DNA from: Saprospiraceae bacterium
GTDB lineage: Bacteria; Bacteroidota; Bacteroidia; Chitinophagales; Saprospiraceae
Assembly: GCA_027488135.1 (NCBI GenBank)
Contig: JAIYCH010000011.1
Span: 1-64,000, forward strand
Reading direction: 5' to 3'
DNA: 64,000 bases
Of the stretch, positions 27,801 through 35,884 are shown in pieces; position 1 is the stretch's first letter, and every line of letters starts with the position of its first letter. The translations under genes were made by a program, and so were the position numbers. Below the pieces are notes generated by a model. It was not told the DNA's origin and ran no database searches. It was given only the letters and a program-made list of their open reading frames with translations.

Positions 27801-28789
27801 CTAAAAACGGTAACTTCCGAATTTTTACAAATTTTGTCGGGCACGCTAAATGCTGCGTTGGAACCTGTGCAGTTTACCACATTATACTGAAAATCTCTTC
27901 TTGTTTCTGAAAGTAATGTTTTAGTAACTTTATCATATTCTTCGATACAAACACCAACGACAAACTGACCCAATGTTTGAGGCACTCCTGTCATAATTCC
28001 TGTTTTTGAATCAATGACAAGAGGGAAACTTCCTCCCAACATGTTTGCCAAACTATAGGTAGGATTAACCCAAACCACCGTGTCATAAGGAGGACCATCA
28101 GGAGGAACAGGCTGTGGAATGGCAAAAGTAGCTCCTTGAAATGGGGTACAAAATTTGTAAACTAAGGAATCGAAATTTTCATCAATAGCTTTTGAATTTA
28201 CCAGTAAGGGCCTGTTATTACACACATAAACAGGTGGCCATGAATTGATAACAGGGCTTGAATTACAATCTATCATGGCTGCTTCCGTCAGTAAAATATC
28301 GAAAGTGGCCCCTGTTTCCAGAGGATTTATGATATTGACAATGGTTTGATTTCTACAACATCGCTGATAAACAAAACGGTATCCACCTAACCTTGGCAAA
28401 AGATTTATGGTATCCTTATAAGTTGTGGTATGTACACAAACTGGGGTGGAAATGGTGAGACAAGGATCAGAACCTTCACTTAGTGTGTCATTACCAATAG
28501 GACTTAAGGTAAAAGTAGAAATAAGTAAACCTTCCCTGTTAAAAACACCAATGGATGCCGGATCGTCAAAATAGGCTCCGTCCGCAGCATTGAAACAATC
28601 CCTGAAGACACGTAAAGTAACTTCAAAATTATTATTTCCAAGACACCTGTAACCTATTTCACCGCCAACAATATGGGTAGCAAACAGGGATTTTGAAAAA
28701 AGAAAAAAAGAAAAACACAAAATAACAAGGCGATATATTGACTTATCATTTGCATAAGAGTAAAACCAACTTTTGTTTATGCTCCCCAT
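24851..28789 (-). CDS. T9SS type B-sorted giant adhesin-like protein 2 (1312 aa)
   Basis: A large secreted protein. An N-terminal hydrophobic signal (about residues 19-38, ending SLFATHIVGG) leads into a conserved ~300-residue Cys-containing module (HIVGGEIGYRCLG through the DFQYNVVNC segment) shared with the neighbouring paralogue. The middle ~850 residues are repeated Ig/PKD-like beta modules, many ending in xLGC, xYGC or similar. The last ~90 residues are the gliding-motility-associated C-terminal (CHU_C, type B) sorting domain, with PNIFVPNAFTPNNDGNND, VVYNRYGQELF and a terminal RGNVTLIK. Such proteins pass through the T9SS and are held at the surface by a PorP/SprF partner. It has its own promoter-like element at 28855-28862 and follows a terminator, so it may be expressed separately from the upstream three genes. 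Confidence 0.88.
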   Translation of the reverse strand: MGSINKSWFYSYANDKSIYRLVILCFSFFLFSKSLFATHIVGGEIGYRCLGNNNFEVTLRVFRDCFNAADGAYFDDPASIGVFNREGLLISTFTLSPIGNDTLSEGSDPCLTISTPVCVHTTTYKDTINLLPRLGGYRFVYQRCCRNQTIVNIINPLETGATFDILLTEAAMIDCNSSPVINSWPPVYVCNNRPLLVNSKAIDENFDSLVYKFCTPFQGATFAIPQPVPPDGPPYDTVVWVNPTYSLANMLGGSFPLVIDSKTGIMTGVPQTLGQFVVGVCIEEYDKVTKTLLSETRRDFQYNVVNCTGSNAAFSVPDKICKNSEVTVFRENPEASTFEWYLGEGEDKELISRDFAVKLKFAEIGFYVLTLITDKGQFCESIQSRRFQVIGTEIDFSINKLDFLCENFSRFSLNNVSVINDLTTPQYLWTVSFGNSLLTSSLKSPVFDIPLGSSGSISLKMTASNCVDSLSRVFSTSPSSGSDFNLTINEVDQCLDSLLLQANSTLPVNEILWLNSDNKVIASGKTISLSWSATRPSKLVAINNLGCKDTLILSLSTFTNIPFSLNYPDSLVFCDSIAKKLIPDFSNSATLFRLKWTSNDKGILNDTATSPTFLYPLSAHFAYVKMTNTLGCEKLDSVKLIPGKISLLPPFPPDSIKICANNEFTLEVKTLSSPYANRYLWTPANVIKVGQGSPTIVILTDKSSNLQLNITNTVGCFINKDFNLNAQTFDPALDTLITVCTQSPIVLNPGFNPSYTYLWAPGFGLSSNSIGNPIFSSSESRIYKVTVTNPFNNCKMVKEVAVKKGVLNQISLGNDTTLCDIDNYSLSVNGLTSGISYIWSNEANFNKIIGTGNLVSTVLNQGLNSFFVKATDTIGCVLTDSIQIRLASIMANMPSSLILCKQSDTAIVNVKNLDSLQILSYDWFPKGGLFLNPLNSAEGKFLIRDSGRIGVSLANQYGCRKELITQISLSNNGVPVTFSAGKDSTLCNLGSIEIKVNSNIPVQPTWSKSSTFNTILSKGDKINYTLERGINTLYVRGENTDKCVYVDTIKLFVFPVAASMPDNYSVCLPSDTIKIQVTDTDTSQFLNYLWAPNGVIKSDPLEGPIALAQITKDTTVSVLLMNKYGCESTLSTKLTLINPTVKVTSDVETLIKNKGDKAIIKVSGCQGCQYVWSPFNTLNSLTDSVVTAMPNDTTIYKVIASKLGCSVTGTIRINVDDVQCEEPNIFVPNAFTPNNDGNNDELLVRGRWITSLRFVVYNRYGQELFTTNNQLEGWDGSFKGKELSPDVFGYYLTVRCIDGGNFAKRGNVTLIK

Positions 28790-28854
28790 TTTGTAGCTTT
28801 CCTTTTATCGATGAATATCTAAAAGACCTTTATGGCTTATCATCAATATAATTA

Positions 28855-28862
28855 CAAATATA
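28855..28862 (-). promoter_or_regulatory. -7 promoter element (TATATTTG) for adhesin 2
   Basis: An exact TAnnTTTG match on the minus strand, 65 bases upstream of the ATG at 28789, in the 183-base gap between the two adhesin genes and downstream of the hairpin at 28915-28941. The predicted leader is about 55-60 bases. No TTG is clear at -33. Confidence 0.45.
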
Positions 28863-28914
28863 CGAATTTTATCTAATATAAAACAGGATGAAAATGTAAA
28901 GTGTCCTAAAAATG

Positions 28915-28941
28915 AAAAATGGCAACCGAGGCTGCCATTTT
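28915..28941 (-). terminator. Terminator between the two T9SS adhesin genes
   Basis: On the minus strand, AAAATGGCA pairs with TGCCATTTTT around an 8-base loop, followed by a short T-rich run, 31 bases after the stop of adhesin 1. This fits an intrinsic terminator ending the porP/sprF-PD40-adhesin 1 unit. Confidence 0.65.
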
Positions 28942-28972
28942 CCAATGATTATCAATAATTGAAATGAAAAAA

Positions 28973-31900
28973 TCATTTAATCAGACTTGTATTTCCTCTT
29001 TTCGTAAAAATTTTATTGTCCAGACAAGTAACCTGAAGGAAGTAATTATAAACATCGGGAGCGACCTCATTTCCTTTGAAAACTCCGTTCCATCCATTAT
29101 TTAAATCGGTGGTTGTAAACATCTCTTGTCCCCATCTATTATAGACAACAAATTGAAGTTTTGAAATCCATCTCCCCCTCACTTTAAGAATATCATTATT
29201 ACCATCATTATTGGGAGTAAAGGCATTGGGCACAAAAATATTTGGTTCACCGCAATTCACATTATCTACATTGATACGAATTGTTTTCTCCTCCTTACAA
29301 CCCTTTTTCGAAACAACCACCTTATAAATGGTGGTATCCTGAGGTGTGGCCCTAACTGAAGCGGAATTCGTTGCATTTAAACCAGTGGAAGGGGTCCAAG
29401 TATAAGCACAATCGGTACAACCTGTCACCGAAATATTGGCTATTTCGTTATTTCCTTTAATCAATGTTTCCTTATCAGTAGCGATATTCACTTTAATATC
29501 AATAAGTTCCAACTGGGTTTCCAAGGTTTTCTTACAGCCATATTTGTTTTCAAAATTAACATTCACCAGTGAGGTTGCATTTATTTTATAGATAGCATTA
29601 GGCCCTTCATTTGGTTTAGTGGTCAGCGAATTTACAGGGAACCAGCTATAATTTTTCAAGCCCTGATTTGGATCATTATCCTTAATAGTCACCGTAGTCA
29701 AATCGGCTGGTTTACAAACCACATAATTATCCGGCATGGAAGCCTCTACTGGAAACGCACTAATTACTACGGTATCTCTCCAGAAACAGCCTTTAGGGTC
29801 CGTTGCTTTAAGGTAAAAAGTATTTTCAGTTCTACTCAGCGTATCTCTTTTTAAGGTAGCCTGATTACCCAGATTATTTGAAAAATCTGATACTCTTGAC
29901 CATTGGAAAGAAAGAGGAAGAGAAGAAGTGGCAGTCAAAGTATATGGGCCATAATTACAAAGCGTAGTATCTCTGCCAGCAGAAATAACTGCTTCAGGAC
30001 TTACCCGTGCATTTACTTTCCATACTAAATTACAATTGGTTTTGGGGTCAGTTACCTTTACCGTATATATTTGATTATTCTTCAAAGTAAACGTAGGATT
30101 AGCCACATTTGCATTATCCAAGCCCGTTGAGGGAGACCATAAATAGGTCACCAAAGGGCTTTCAGGAAGATTAACCTTTTTGGGAATACCCGGGCAAAAA
30201 TCCAGTGTAGTATCCAATTCCACAACGGGAAGCATAGGACTCACCTCTACGCGCACTGAAATGGTGGTATCACAACCAGATGCAGGATTCTGAATTTTAA
30301 CTTTATAAGACATTGATTCTTTCAACATTACCGTAGGATTACCTTTGGACGTTTCACTCAGGCCAGTGGCAGGACTCCAGGAATAAATCAAAGAATTATT
30401 AAACTTTGGATTAATCTGTTTTCCAACATTGTAGCAAACGGTTGAAAGACTATCGATACCCGTTTCTGCACCAAAAGGTTTGACTATGGCACTAAATGAG
30501 ATAGAAGTATCACATTTAGTTTCTGGATTTGTAATTTTTACGGAATAGATTTGACTATTATTCAGGGTTATAATAGGATTTCCAATGCTTGGATTACTTA
30601 ATCCATTCTGTGGCAACCAATTATAGGAAAAATCTTTATTAACATTTACATTGGTTACTGTTGGCACATCTCTACATAATTGAACGCCCGCATTAATATT
30701 TGACTGAATGGAAGCGTGTATGGCCACTGGAAAAATCAAAGTAGATTTACATCCGAGGGCATTGGAAAGATTGAGCGTAATAAGGGTTGGCGCATCCATT
30801 TTAAAGGTAGCTAAAGAAGAACCCTGACCTGAAACCAGTTTTCCATTGGTTTGCCAATCGTAAGTTAGCGACCTGTTCCCTTGTTTATTTTGAATATTTA
30901 CTTCAAAATTTGAACCTCTGCAAACCACTGAGTTTTGACCTGCTAAAGGTAAAGAATTTACATCTATTGCTACGGCATCAATAACGGCAGAAAAAGTACT
31001 TTGGCAAGCAGTTCCTTTTTCGTAATATAATGTAATTCTATTTTTACCCGCCGCGGCGAAAGTCAAATTAACGGAATCACCCTTCGATATCAACTTTTCC
31101 GCACCAGGTTCTCCGAGATACCATTCTACAGATTTTGCCCCTGGAGTACTTTGTTTCAAAGTAAGTTTTGAACCTACACATAGCTCTTTCGGAGCTTCAA
31201 AAGTAGCTTGAGGCACCATACAATTCACTACATTATATTGAAAATCGCGGCGAACGACAGACAATAAATTTTTAGTAGATCTATCATACTCCTCTACACA
31301 AACAGCCACCACAAATTGACCCAAAACGGGGGGTACCCCCTTCATAATGCCTGTATTAACATCAATAGTTAAAGGATTATTCCCTCCAAGTACATTCGCT
31401 AAAGAATAGGTTGGGCCTAACCAGATAATGGGTTGAAATGGCGGCGCAGTGGGAGGTATAGGTTGAGGTCTTTGAAATGTTCCACCTACTAATGGGGTAC
31501 AAAGTTTATAAGCAATAGAATCATTATCAGCATCGGTAGCTGCAGAATTTACATTGAGTTCCTGGTTGGCACAAACATAAACGGGAGGCCAGCGATTTAC
31601 CACGGGACTAGAATTACATTTTTGCATAGCTGCTTCCGTAAGCAAAATATCATACGTTGCCCCGGCCTCGGTAGGATTAACAATATTAGAAATAGTCGTA
31701 TTACGGCAGCAACGTTGATACACGAAATGATAACCCCCTACCCTTGGATTTAAGGTAATTACAGATTTGTAAACAGTAGTATGAACACAAACACTATTTA
31801 TAAAAGAGGTATAGCAAGAGTCAAGGCCTTCCCTTAACGTATCATTCCCAATAGGTCTGAGTGAAATATTACTTAACCTTAAACCATTTGAAGCGTAAAC

Positions 31901-32143
31901 CCCTATAATGCCCGGATCATCAAACAAAGCCGTTGGATCGGCATTAAAACAATCTCTAAAAACCCTCAATGTTATTTCATACTGATTGCCACCAAGACAT
32001 CTGTAGCCAATTTCACCACCTACAATATGGGTTGCATTGGCAGTAAAAGGAAGCATAAAGAAAATGGCAGGTATAAATAACGTTAATTTTAAACGAAAAT
32101 ACGTTATAAAATCATGTTTTTTAATTATATTATGTTGATTCAT
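28973..32143 (-). CDS. T9SS type B-sorted adhesin-like protein 1 (1056 aa)
   Basis: A paralogue of the protein encoded at 24851-28789, about 256 residues shorter. The N-terminal signal ends near TANATHIVGG. The same ~300-residue module follows, with GYRCLGGNQYEITLRVFRDCFN, YHFVYQRCCRN and RRDFQYNVVNC. Then come Ig/PKD-like modules, several with the repeated Y-x-W-x-P-x-x-G-L-S pattern (YNWLPQNGLS, YSWSPATGLS, YLWSPSTGL), and a CHU_C type B sorting domain in the last ~90 residues (PNIFVPNAFTPNNDGNND to GNTSLIK). It is secreted by the T9SS and probably retained at the cell surface as an adhesin or gliding-type filament. The gene starts eight bases after the PD40/OmpA-like gene, so it is the third gene of that operon. 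Confidence 0.88.
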   Translation of the reverse strand: MNQHNIIKKHDFITYFRLKLTLFIPAIFFMLPFTANATHIVGGEIGYRCLGGNQYEITLRVFRDCFNADPTALFDDPGIIGVYASNGLRLSNISLRPIGNDTLREGLDSCYTSFINSVCVHTTVYKSVITLNPRVGGYHFVYQRCCRNTTISNIVNPTEAGATYDILLTEAAMQKCNSSPVVNRWPPVYVCANQELNVNSAATDADNDSIAYKLCTPLVGGTFQRPQPIPPTAPPFQPIIWLGPTYSLANVLGGNNPLTIDVNTGIMKGVPPVLGQFVVAVCVEEYDRSTKNLLSVVRRDFQYNVVNCMVPQATFEAPKELCVGSKLTLKQSTPGAKSVEWYLGEPGAEKLISKGDSVNLTFAAAGKNRITLYYEKGTACQSTFSAVIDAVAIDVNSLPLAGQNSVVCRGSNFEVNIQNKQGNRSLTYDWQTNGKLVSGQGSSLATFKMDAPTLITLNLSNALGCKSTLIFPVAIHASIQSNINAGVQLCRDVPTVTNVNVNKDFSYNWLPQNGLSNPSIGNPIITLNNSQIYSVKITNPETKCDTSISFSAIVKPFGAETGIDSLSTVCYNVGKQINPKFNNSLIYSWSPATGLSETSKGNPTVMLKESMSYKVKIQNPASGCDTTISVRVEVSPMLPVVELDTTLDFCPGIPKKVNLPESPLVTYLWSPSTGLDNANVANPTFTLKNNQIYTVKVTDPKTNCNLVWKVNARVSPEAVISAGRDTTLCNYGPYTLTATSSLPLSFQWSRVSDFSNNLGNQATLKRDTLSRTENTFYLKATDPKGCFWRDTVVISAFPVEASMPDNYVVCKPADLTTVTIKDNDPNQGLKNYSWFPVNSLTTKPNEGPNAIYKINATSLVNVNFENKYGCKKTLETQLELIDIKVNIATDKETLIKGNNEIANISVTGCTDCAYTWTPSTGLNATNSASVRATPQDTTIYKVVVSKKGCKEEKTIRINVDNVNCGEPNIFVPNAFTPNNDGNNDILKVRGRWISKLQFVVYNRWGQEMFTTTDLNNGWNGVFKGNEVAPDVYNYFLQVTCLDNKIFTKRGNTSLIK

Positions 32144-32151
32144 AGCTCTTT

Positions 32152-34596
32152 TTAATTAAGAATTTTTACTAAAATTTCAACTCTTCGCTCTACGGAAGCT
32201 ACCAAGCTGAAAACGGAATTCCTCTTATCCATCGGATTATCCGACACCTGCTTTTTCGATTTTATTTCACCATAAGCGGATGAAACAAACTTCAATTGTC
32301 CATTTTTAACAGACGCTGCTAATTTTCCCTCATTACTTTGCAGCAGATAATTTTGGATAGTTTTAATACGTCGATCACTCAACAATTTGTTAGAGCTAAC
32401 ACTACCCAATGGACTGGCAAATCCGCTTAAGGTAATTTCCAGTTTCTTACCCTCCCCTAACTTAGCGGCTATGGCTTTTGACAAATATTCAAGACTTACT
32501 GTACCCATTTTCACTTCCCTGTTAAAGAACAAATCATATTGTTCATTTAAAATAAATTTCTCAGCTTCAGGAAGTACCTTGGTAAAATTAGAAATGAATG
32601 ATTCCTTCTGATTGTAATAGGTATTTGAAAGTTCTACATAATTCTCGGTTCCTTTTATCTTCATTTGCTTCGCCTTTGGAATATCATTATCAAAATACAA
32701 GGCCACAGGCGTAGATAAAGGTGGTTTAAGATAGACTTCAATGGTTATTTTTTTACCTAAACCCTTCACATCACTTAAGGTAAAACTTATGGCCTTTTCG
32801 ACAGATTCATAATTTTCTTTGCTTGCTACCAAAGTATATTTGTGATTCTGAATGACCGAGAACGTAAAGGAATTGCCCTTCTCATTGGTTTGAATATTGT
32901 CCACCGAATTCTTTGTGTCTATCCATTTTAAAAGATTAACCGTTGTACCATTAAGTGCTTCTTTTGTTCGGTCATCAAAAGTTAAAACCTGGAGTTCTAT
33001 AACGGTAGGTTGTAAATAAACTTCAATAATAACCGTATCCCCTGCATAAGGAAAACCTGCTATATTCAGTTCTCCCTGATAAGGATCAAAACCGTCACTT
33101 TGGACTCCTACGGCATAATTGTCAGAAGAATTCCATGAAAAATAGGGCCAGTTGCCATAAGAAACATCTACTTTTTCTACTGTTCCTGAAGGAAGGCTTT
33201 GCACAGAAAGATTAGCTTCTCTGATTAAAGAAGAATCATTTGCATTACGAGCTAAAATTCTCACTTTTCTCATTGGCATGTCCCATGTAACCAAGTTATA
33301 ACAGCAAGCGTCAGGCACTTCCGTAGTACATGAACTTCCCTTTTCCCCCCGAACGGTTAACCAGCCATTGATTCCCTTTTCACTGAGGGAGAAAAACAGA
33401 TCATCTGAGGAGGCATTCATCTGTACCCCCATATTCATTGGGTTGGTCCAGCCATTTAAAGATGACGACGAGGCATAAACATCATAACCTCCAAAAGTAA
33501 ATCTTCCTTGCGTGGAAAAATAAAGACGTTGGGTCGGCGAATGAAAGAATGGCGTAACGTCTTCTTCTGAGGTATTCAGTGTTGTCAAATTTTCTGGTGC
33601 TTCAACCTCACCATTTTCTAACACTGCAGCGCGATATAAATCATCTTTACCCTTACCGCCTGGTCTATTGGAAGAAAAATATAACCATAATTTTCCGTTC
33701 ATATCTTTTCCCACAGCGGGGTGCTGGGTAGAAAATCCACTGGCATTAGCCGCTATTTTTAAAGGTTCCCCTACACCCCCATTCTCATTAAATTTTCTAA
33801 AGTAAATATCGCATCGAACCTCCATTAAATTTACTTTGTCACACAAACAATAGTATAAACCAGTATTTTCAGGTAGGAAAGTAACGCCAGAAATTAATTT
33901 ATTAGGCATAGCCAATTGAGGCAACCAATTGGTATCTCCCTGACTGTTCATTAACCTTAAATTTGATAAAAAAGCAATACTGTCTTTCTTAGAGGTTACC
34001 CTGTCATTTTCAGAAAATTTAGCATAGACAAGATCATTTTTATAAGCAACGGCACCAAATTCTGCTTCCAAACAATCATTAAAGGTTGAAATCTTTTTAG
34101 TTTGTTCCGGAACATTTGTGTAATTAGCATAATCTTTTAAGATTCGGCTGCAACTACCATCCATCATTAAAGCTTTATTTTTTAAAGGATCACCCTCTTT
34201 TGCTTTTCTGAAATAGGACTGTAGGTTCTTTTGTGCACCTTTATAATCTGCTAACCTCATGTTAATCCATGCTGAATAAAAATAATTTTCAGCGGTAACC
34301 ACGGAATCTGGAAAAAGAAGAACCTTATCATAAATGGATCTGGCTGTTTGTAAACCCTGCATATTTCGAGCAGATTCAGCCATTTTCACCCATATATCCA
34401 CCCGGGTAGAATCATAATTTGTTGCTGCCTGATAAAAATTAAAAGCCGTTCGATAGTCCTTTTCTACGTAGAAGGACTGGTCACCCGCTTTTAACCAGTT
34501 TTCTAACTTTTGTCCAAAGGAATTATATTGAAAAGTGCCTATCAATAAAAAACTGAATAGCAGCTTATAAAAAGTATGAGTATTATAATTTCGCAT
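32152..34596 (-). CDS. TPR-PD40-OmpA-like protein of a T9SS type B cluster
   Basis: An 814-residue envelope protein. A signal peptide (to NSFGQ) is followed by TPR-like helices (residues ~30-150) and a PD40/WD40-like propeller (~170-430, with SSNRPGGKGKDDLYRA, YFSTQGRFTFGGYDVY and LFFSLSEKGINGWL). Two carboxypeptidase-regulatory-like beta domains (~440-630) precede a C-terminal OmpA-like domain (from ~690). This TPR-PD40-CarboxypepD-OmpA order is a recurrent Bacteroidota architecture encoded next to porP/sprF and CHU_C genes. The OmpA domain keeps the Arg of LSDRR, but where classical proteins have GYTD/GHTD the sequence is GFAS, so the peptidoglycan-binding Asp is missing. It lies between porP/sprF (55-base gap) and adhesin 1 (8-base gap). 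Confidence 0.85.
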   Translation of the reverse strand: MRNYNTHTFYKLLFSFLLIGTFQYNSFGQKLENWLKAGDQSFYVEKDYRTAFNFYQAATNYDSTRVDIWVKMAESARNMQGLQTARSIYDKVLLFPDSVVTAENYFYSAWINMRLADYKGAQKNLQSYFRKAKEGDPLKNKALMMDGSCSRILKDYANYTNVPEQTKKISTFNDCLEAEFGAVAYKNDLVYAKFSENDRVTSKKDSIAFLSNLRLMNSQGDTNWLPQLAMPNKLISGVTFLPENTGLYYCLCDKVNLMEVRCDIYFRKFNENGGVGEPLKIAANASGFSTQHPAVGKDMNGKLWLYFSSNRPGGKGKDDLYRAAVLENGEVEAPENLTTLNTSEEDVTPFFHSPTQRLYFSTQGRFTFGGYDVYASSSSLNGWTNPMNMGVQMNASSDDLFFSLSEKGINGWLTVRGEKGSSCTTEVPDACCYNLVTWDMPMRKVRILARNANDSSLIREANLSVQSLPSGTVEKVDVSYGNWPYFSWNSSDNYAVGVQSDGFDPYQGELNIAGFPYAGDTVIIEVYLQPTVIELQVLTFDDRTKEALNGTTVNLLKWIDTKNSVDNIQTNEKGNSFTFSVIQNHKYTLVASKENYESVEKAISFTLSDVKGLGKKITIEVYLKPPLSTPVALYFDNDIPKAKQMKIKGTENYVELSNTYYNQKESFISNFTKVLPEAEKFILNEQYDLFFNREVKMGTVSLEYLSKAIAAKLGEGKKLEITLSGFASPLGSVSSNKLLSDRRIKTIQNYLLQSNEGKLAASVKNGQLKFVSSAYGEIKSKKQVSDNPMDKRNSVFSLVASVERRVEILVKILN

Positions 34597-34651
34597 TATT
34601 GGTAATTTTTTACATCTGTCTAATACAGATTAGGAAAATAAATTCTTAACA

Positions 34652-35725
34652 TCAAATCAAAGGACAAACCCTTACCGTTTTAAAACGAGGTATTTTCTTG
34701 ATTACATAATGCACAAAAATTTCAGGATCCGCCTGACCCGTTGGCAGAACACCTGTCTTTGTCAGATTAATATCATAACTAAATCCAGCTCTGACATTAC
34801 GATAAAGCATTTCAATAGATGGTGCAATCCTATTACCAATTTCCCGTTGTTGATAGTTAACATTTAAGTCAATGGCAAAGGTATTCCCTGGATTTTTATC
34901 TAAATAAACCCGGAAACCAGCGCTTGCCATCCACTCACTATACGCTGCCTGTGTAACAAAGATGAGATTAGAGGTAAGATCAATATTATTTGAAACCTGT
35001 AAAACCCCCATTACATAAGGATTTAATCGCATGGGAACTTTTGACACAGCGCCAGGAAAGAAACTGGTATTTGGCGAAAACAAATGATGAACACCCACGC
35101 CAATATCTAACTTACTTCGTTTATTCAAAAGATCAACTAATTGTCCCCTTTGATCTGCCTGGATTCTAATATTTGCTCCCATTCCGGCATCAAAAAATAT
35201 TTTCGATAAATCCCAAAGTCCTTCTCCATTTGGAGCAGAAGCATTTACACCATTGATTGATGGGTCATATTGACGATCAAATAACAATGCACCAGGGTCA
35301 AAACCTCTCTGATTTCCGCTAAGGTTGAATCCAATGGTGCCAAAAACCTTCGGGCTGAATTTTTTAGTGTACCCTCCACCGACAAACAATCCTGTTTGTT
35401 GTAAACGTGAATCACCTGCCAAATCATAGGTTAACCCGCCATTTAATGACCAAAATTTGTCATCCTCCAAATAAGAAGGTAATTTGGTATCAAAAGATAG
35501 CGTAACCGTTTTGTAATCAACGGGAATTTCTCTCCATTGATTTCTGGCCTGAAACATCAATCTGGTATCTCCGTTGAATACACCAGATAATCCTGGCGAA
35601 ACTTGCAAAGGGTTCCTAAAAAACTGGGTAAAATGAATATCTTGAGCCATTACCTTGGTAGATAAAAACAGCAAAACCCAAAACAAGGAAAATAATTTTG
35701 AAATCTTTTTGTAAATTTTCATCAT
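34652..35725 (-). CDS. PorP/SprF family T9SS outer-membrane protein
   Basis: A 357-residue outer-membrane beta-barrel of the PorP/SprF family. A signal peptide ending KVMAQ leads straight into the family hallmark DIHFTQFFRNPLQVSPGLSG, followed by the FQARNQWREI segment and alternating beta strands to the C-terminus. SprF-type proteins are needed for secretion or surface attachment of type B CTD (CHU_C) substrates. This is the first gene of the operon, followed by the PD40/OmpA protein and the adhesin that it presumably serves. Generic family assignment only: P. gingivalis PorP and F. johnsoniae SprF are both relatives. The ATG at 35725 has a second in-frame ATG immediately after it. Confidence 0.9.
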   Translation of the reverse strand: MMKIYKKISKLFSLFWVLLFLSTKVMAQDIHFTQFFRNPLQVSPGLSGVFNGDTRLMFQARNQWREIPVDYKTVTLSFDTKLPSYLEDDKFWSLNGGLTYDLAGDSRLQQTGLFVGGGYTKKFSPKVFGTIGFNLSGNQRGFDPGALLFDRQYDPSINGVNASAPNGEGLWDLSKIFFDAGMGANIRIQADQRGQLVDLLNKRSKLDIGVGVHHLFSPNTSFFPGAVSKVPMRLNPYVMGVLQVSNNIDLTSNLIFVTQAAYSEWMASAGFRVYLDKNPGNTFAIDLNVNYQQREIGNRIAPSIEMLYRNVRAGFSYDINLTKTGVLPTGQADPEIFVHYVIKKIPRFKTVRVCPLI

Positions 35726-35809
35726 GGAGTAAGTATTAGTATGTTATAGCAAATAAAGCAGCGGTAAAATACAAATTTTAAATTTAAATTAAAAATAAAA
35801 CAAACAATC

Positions 35810-35840
35810 TTGAACACATATAAATAAATCACTATATTTA
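35810..35840 (+). promoter_or_regulatory. Probable promoter of the beta-helix gene
   Basis: TTG at 35810-35812, a 20-base spacer, then TATATTTA at 35833-35840, matching the Bacteroidota TTG/TAnnTTTG promoter at all but the last base. The ATG follows 44 bases downstream. The rest of 35726-35884 must also hold the divergent promoter of the porP/sprF operon, but I could not place it. Confidence 0.4.
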
Positions 35841-35884
35841 GCGTTAATACAATATTGCTATTTAATTTTTAAAACCCAGTTTGT

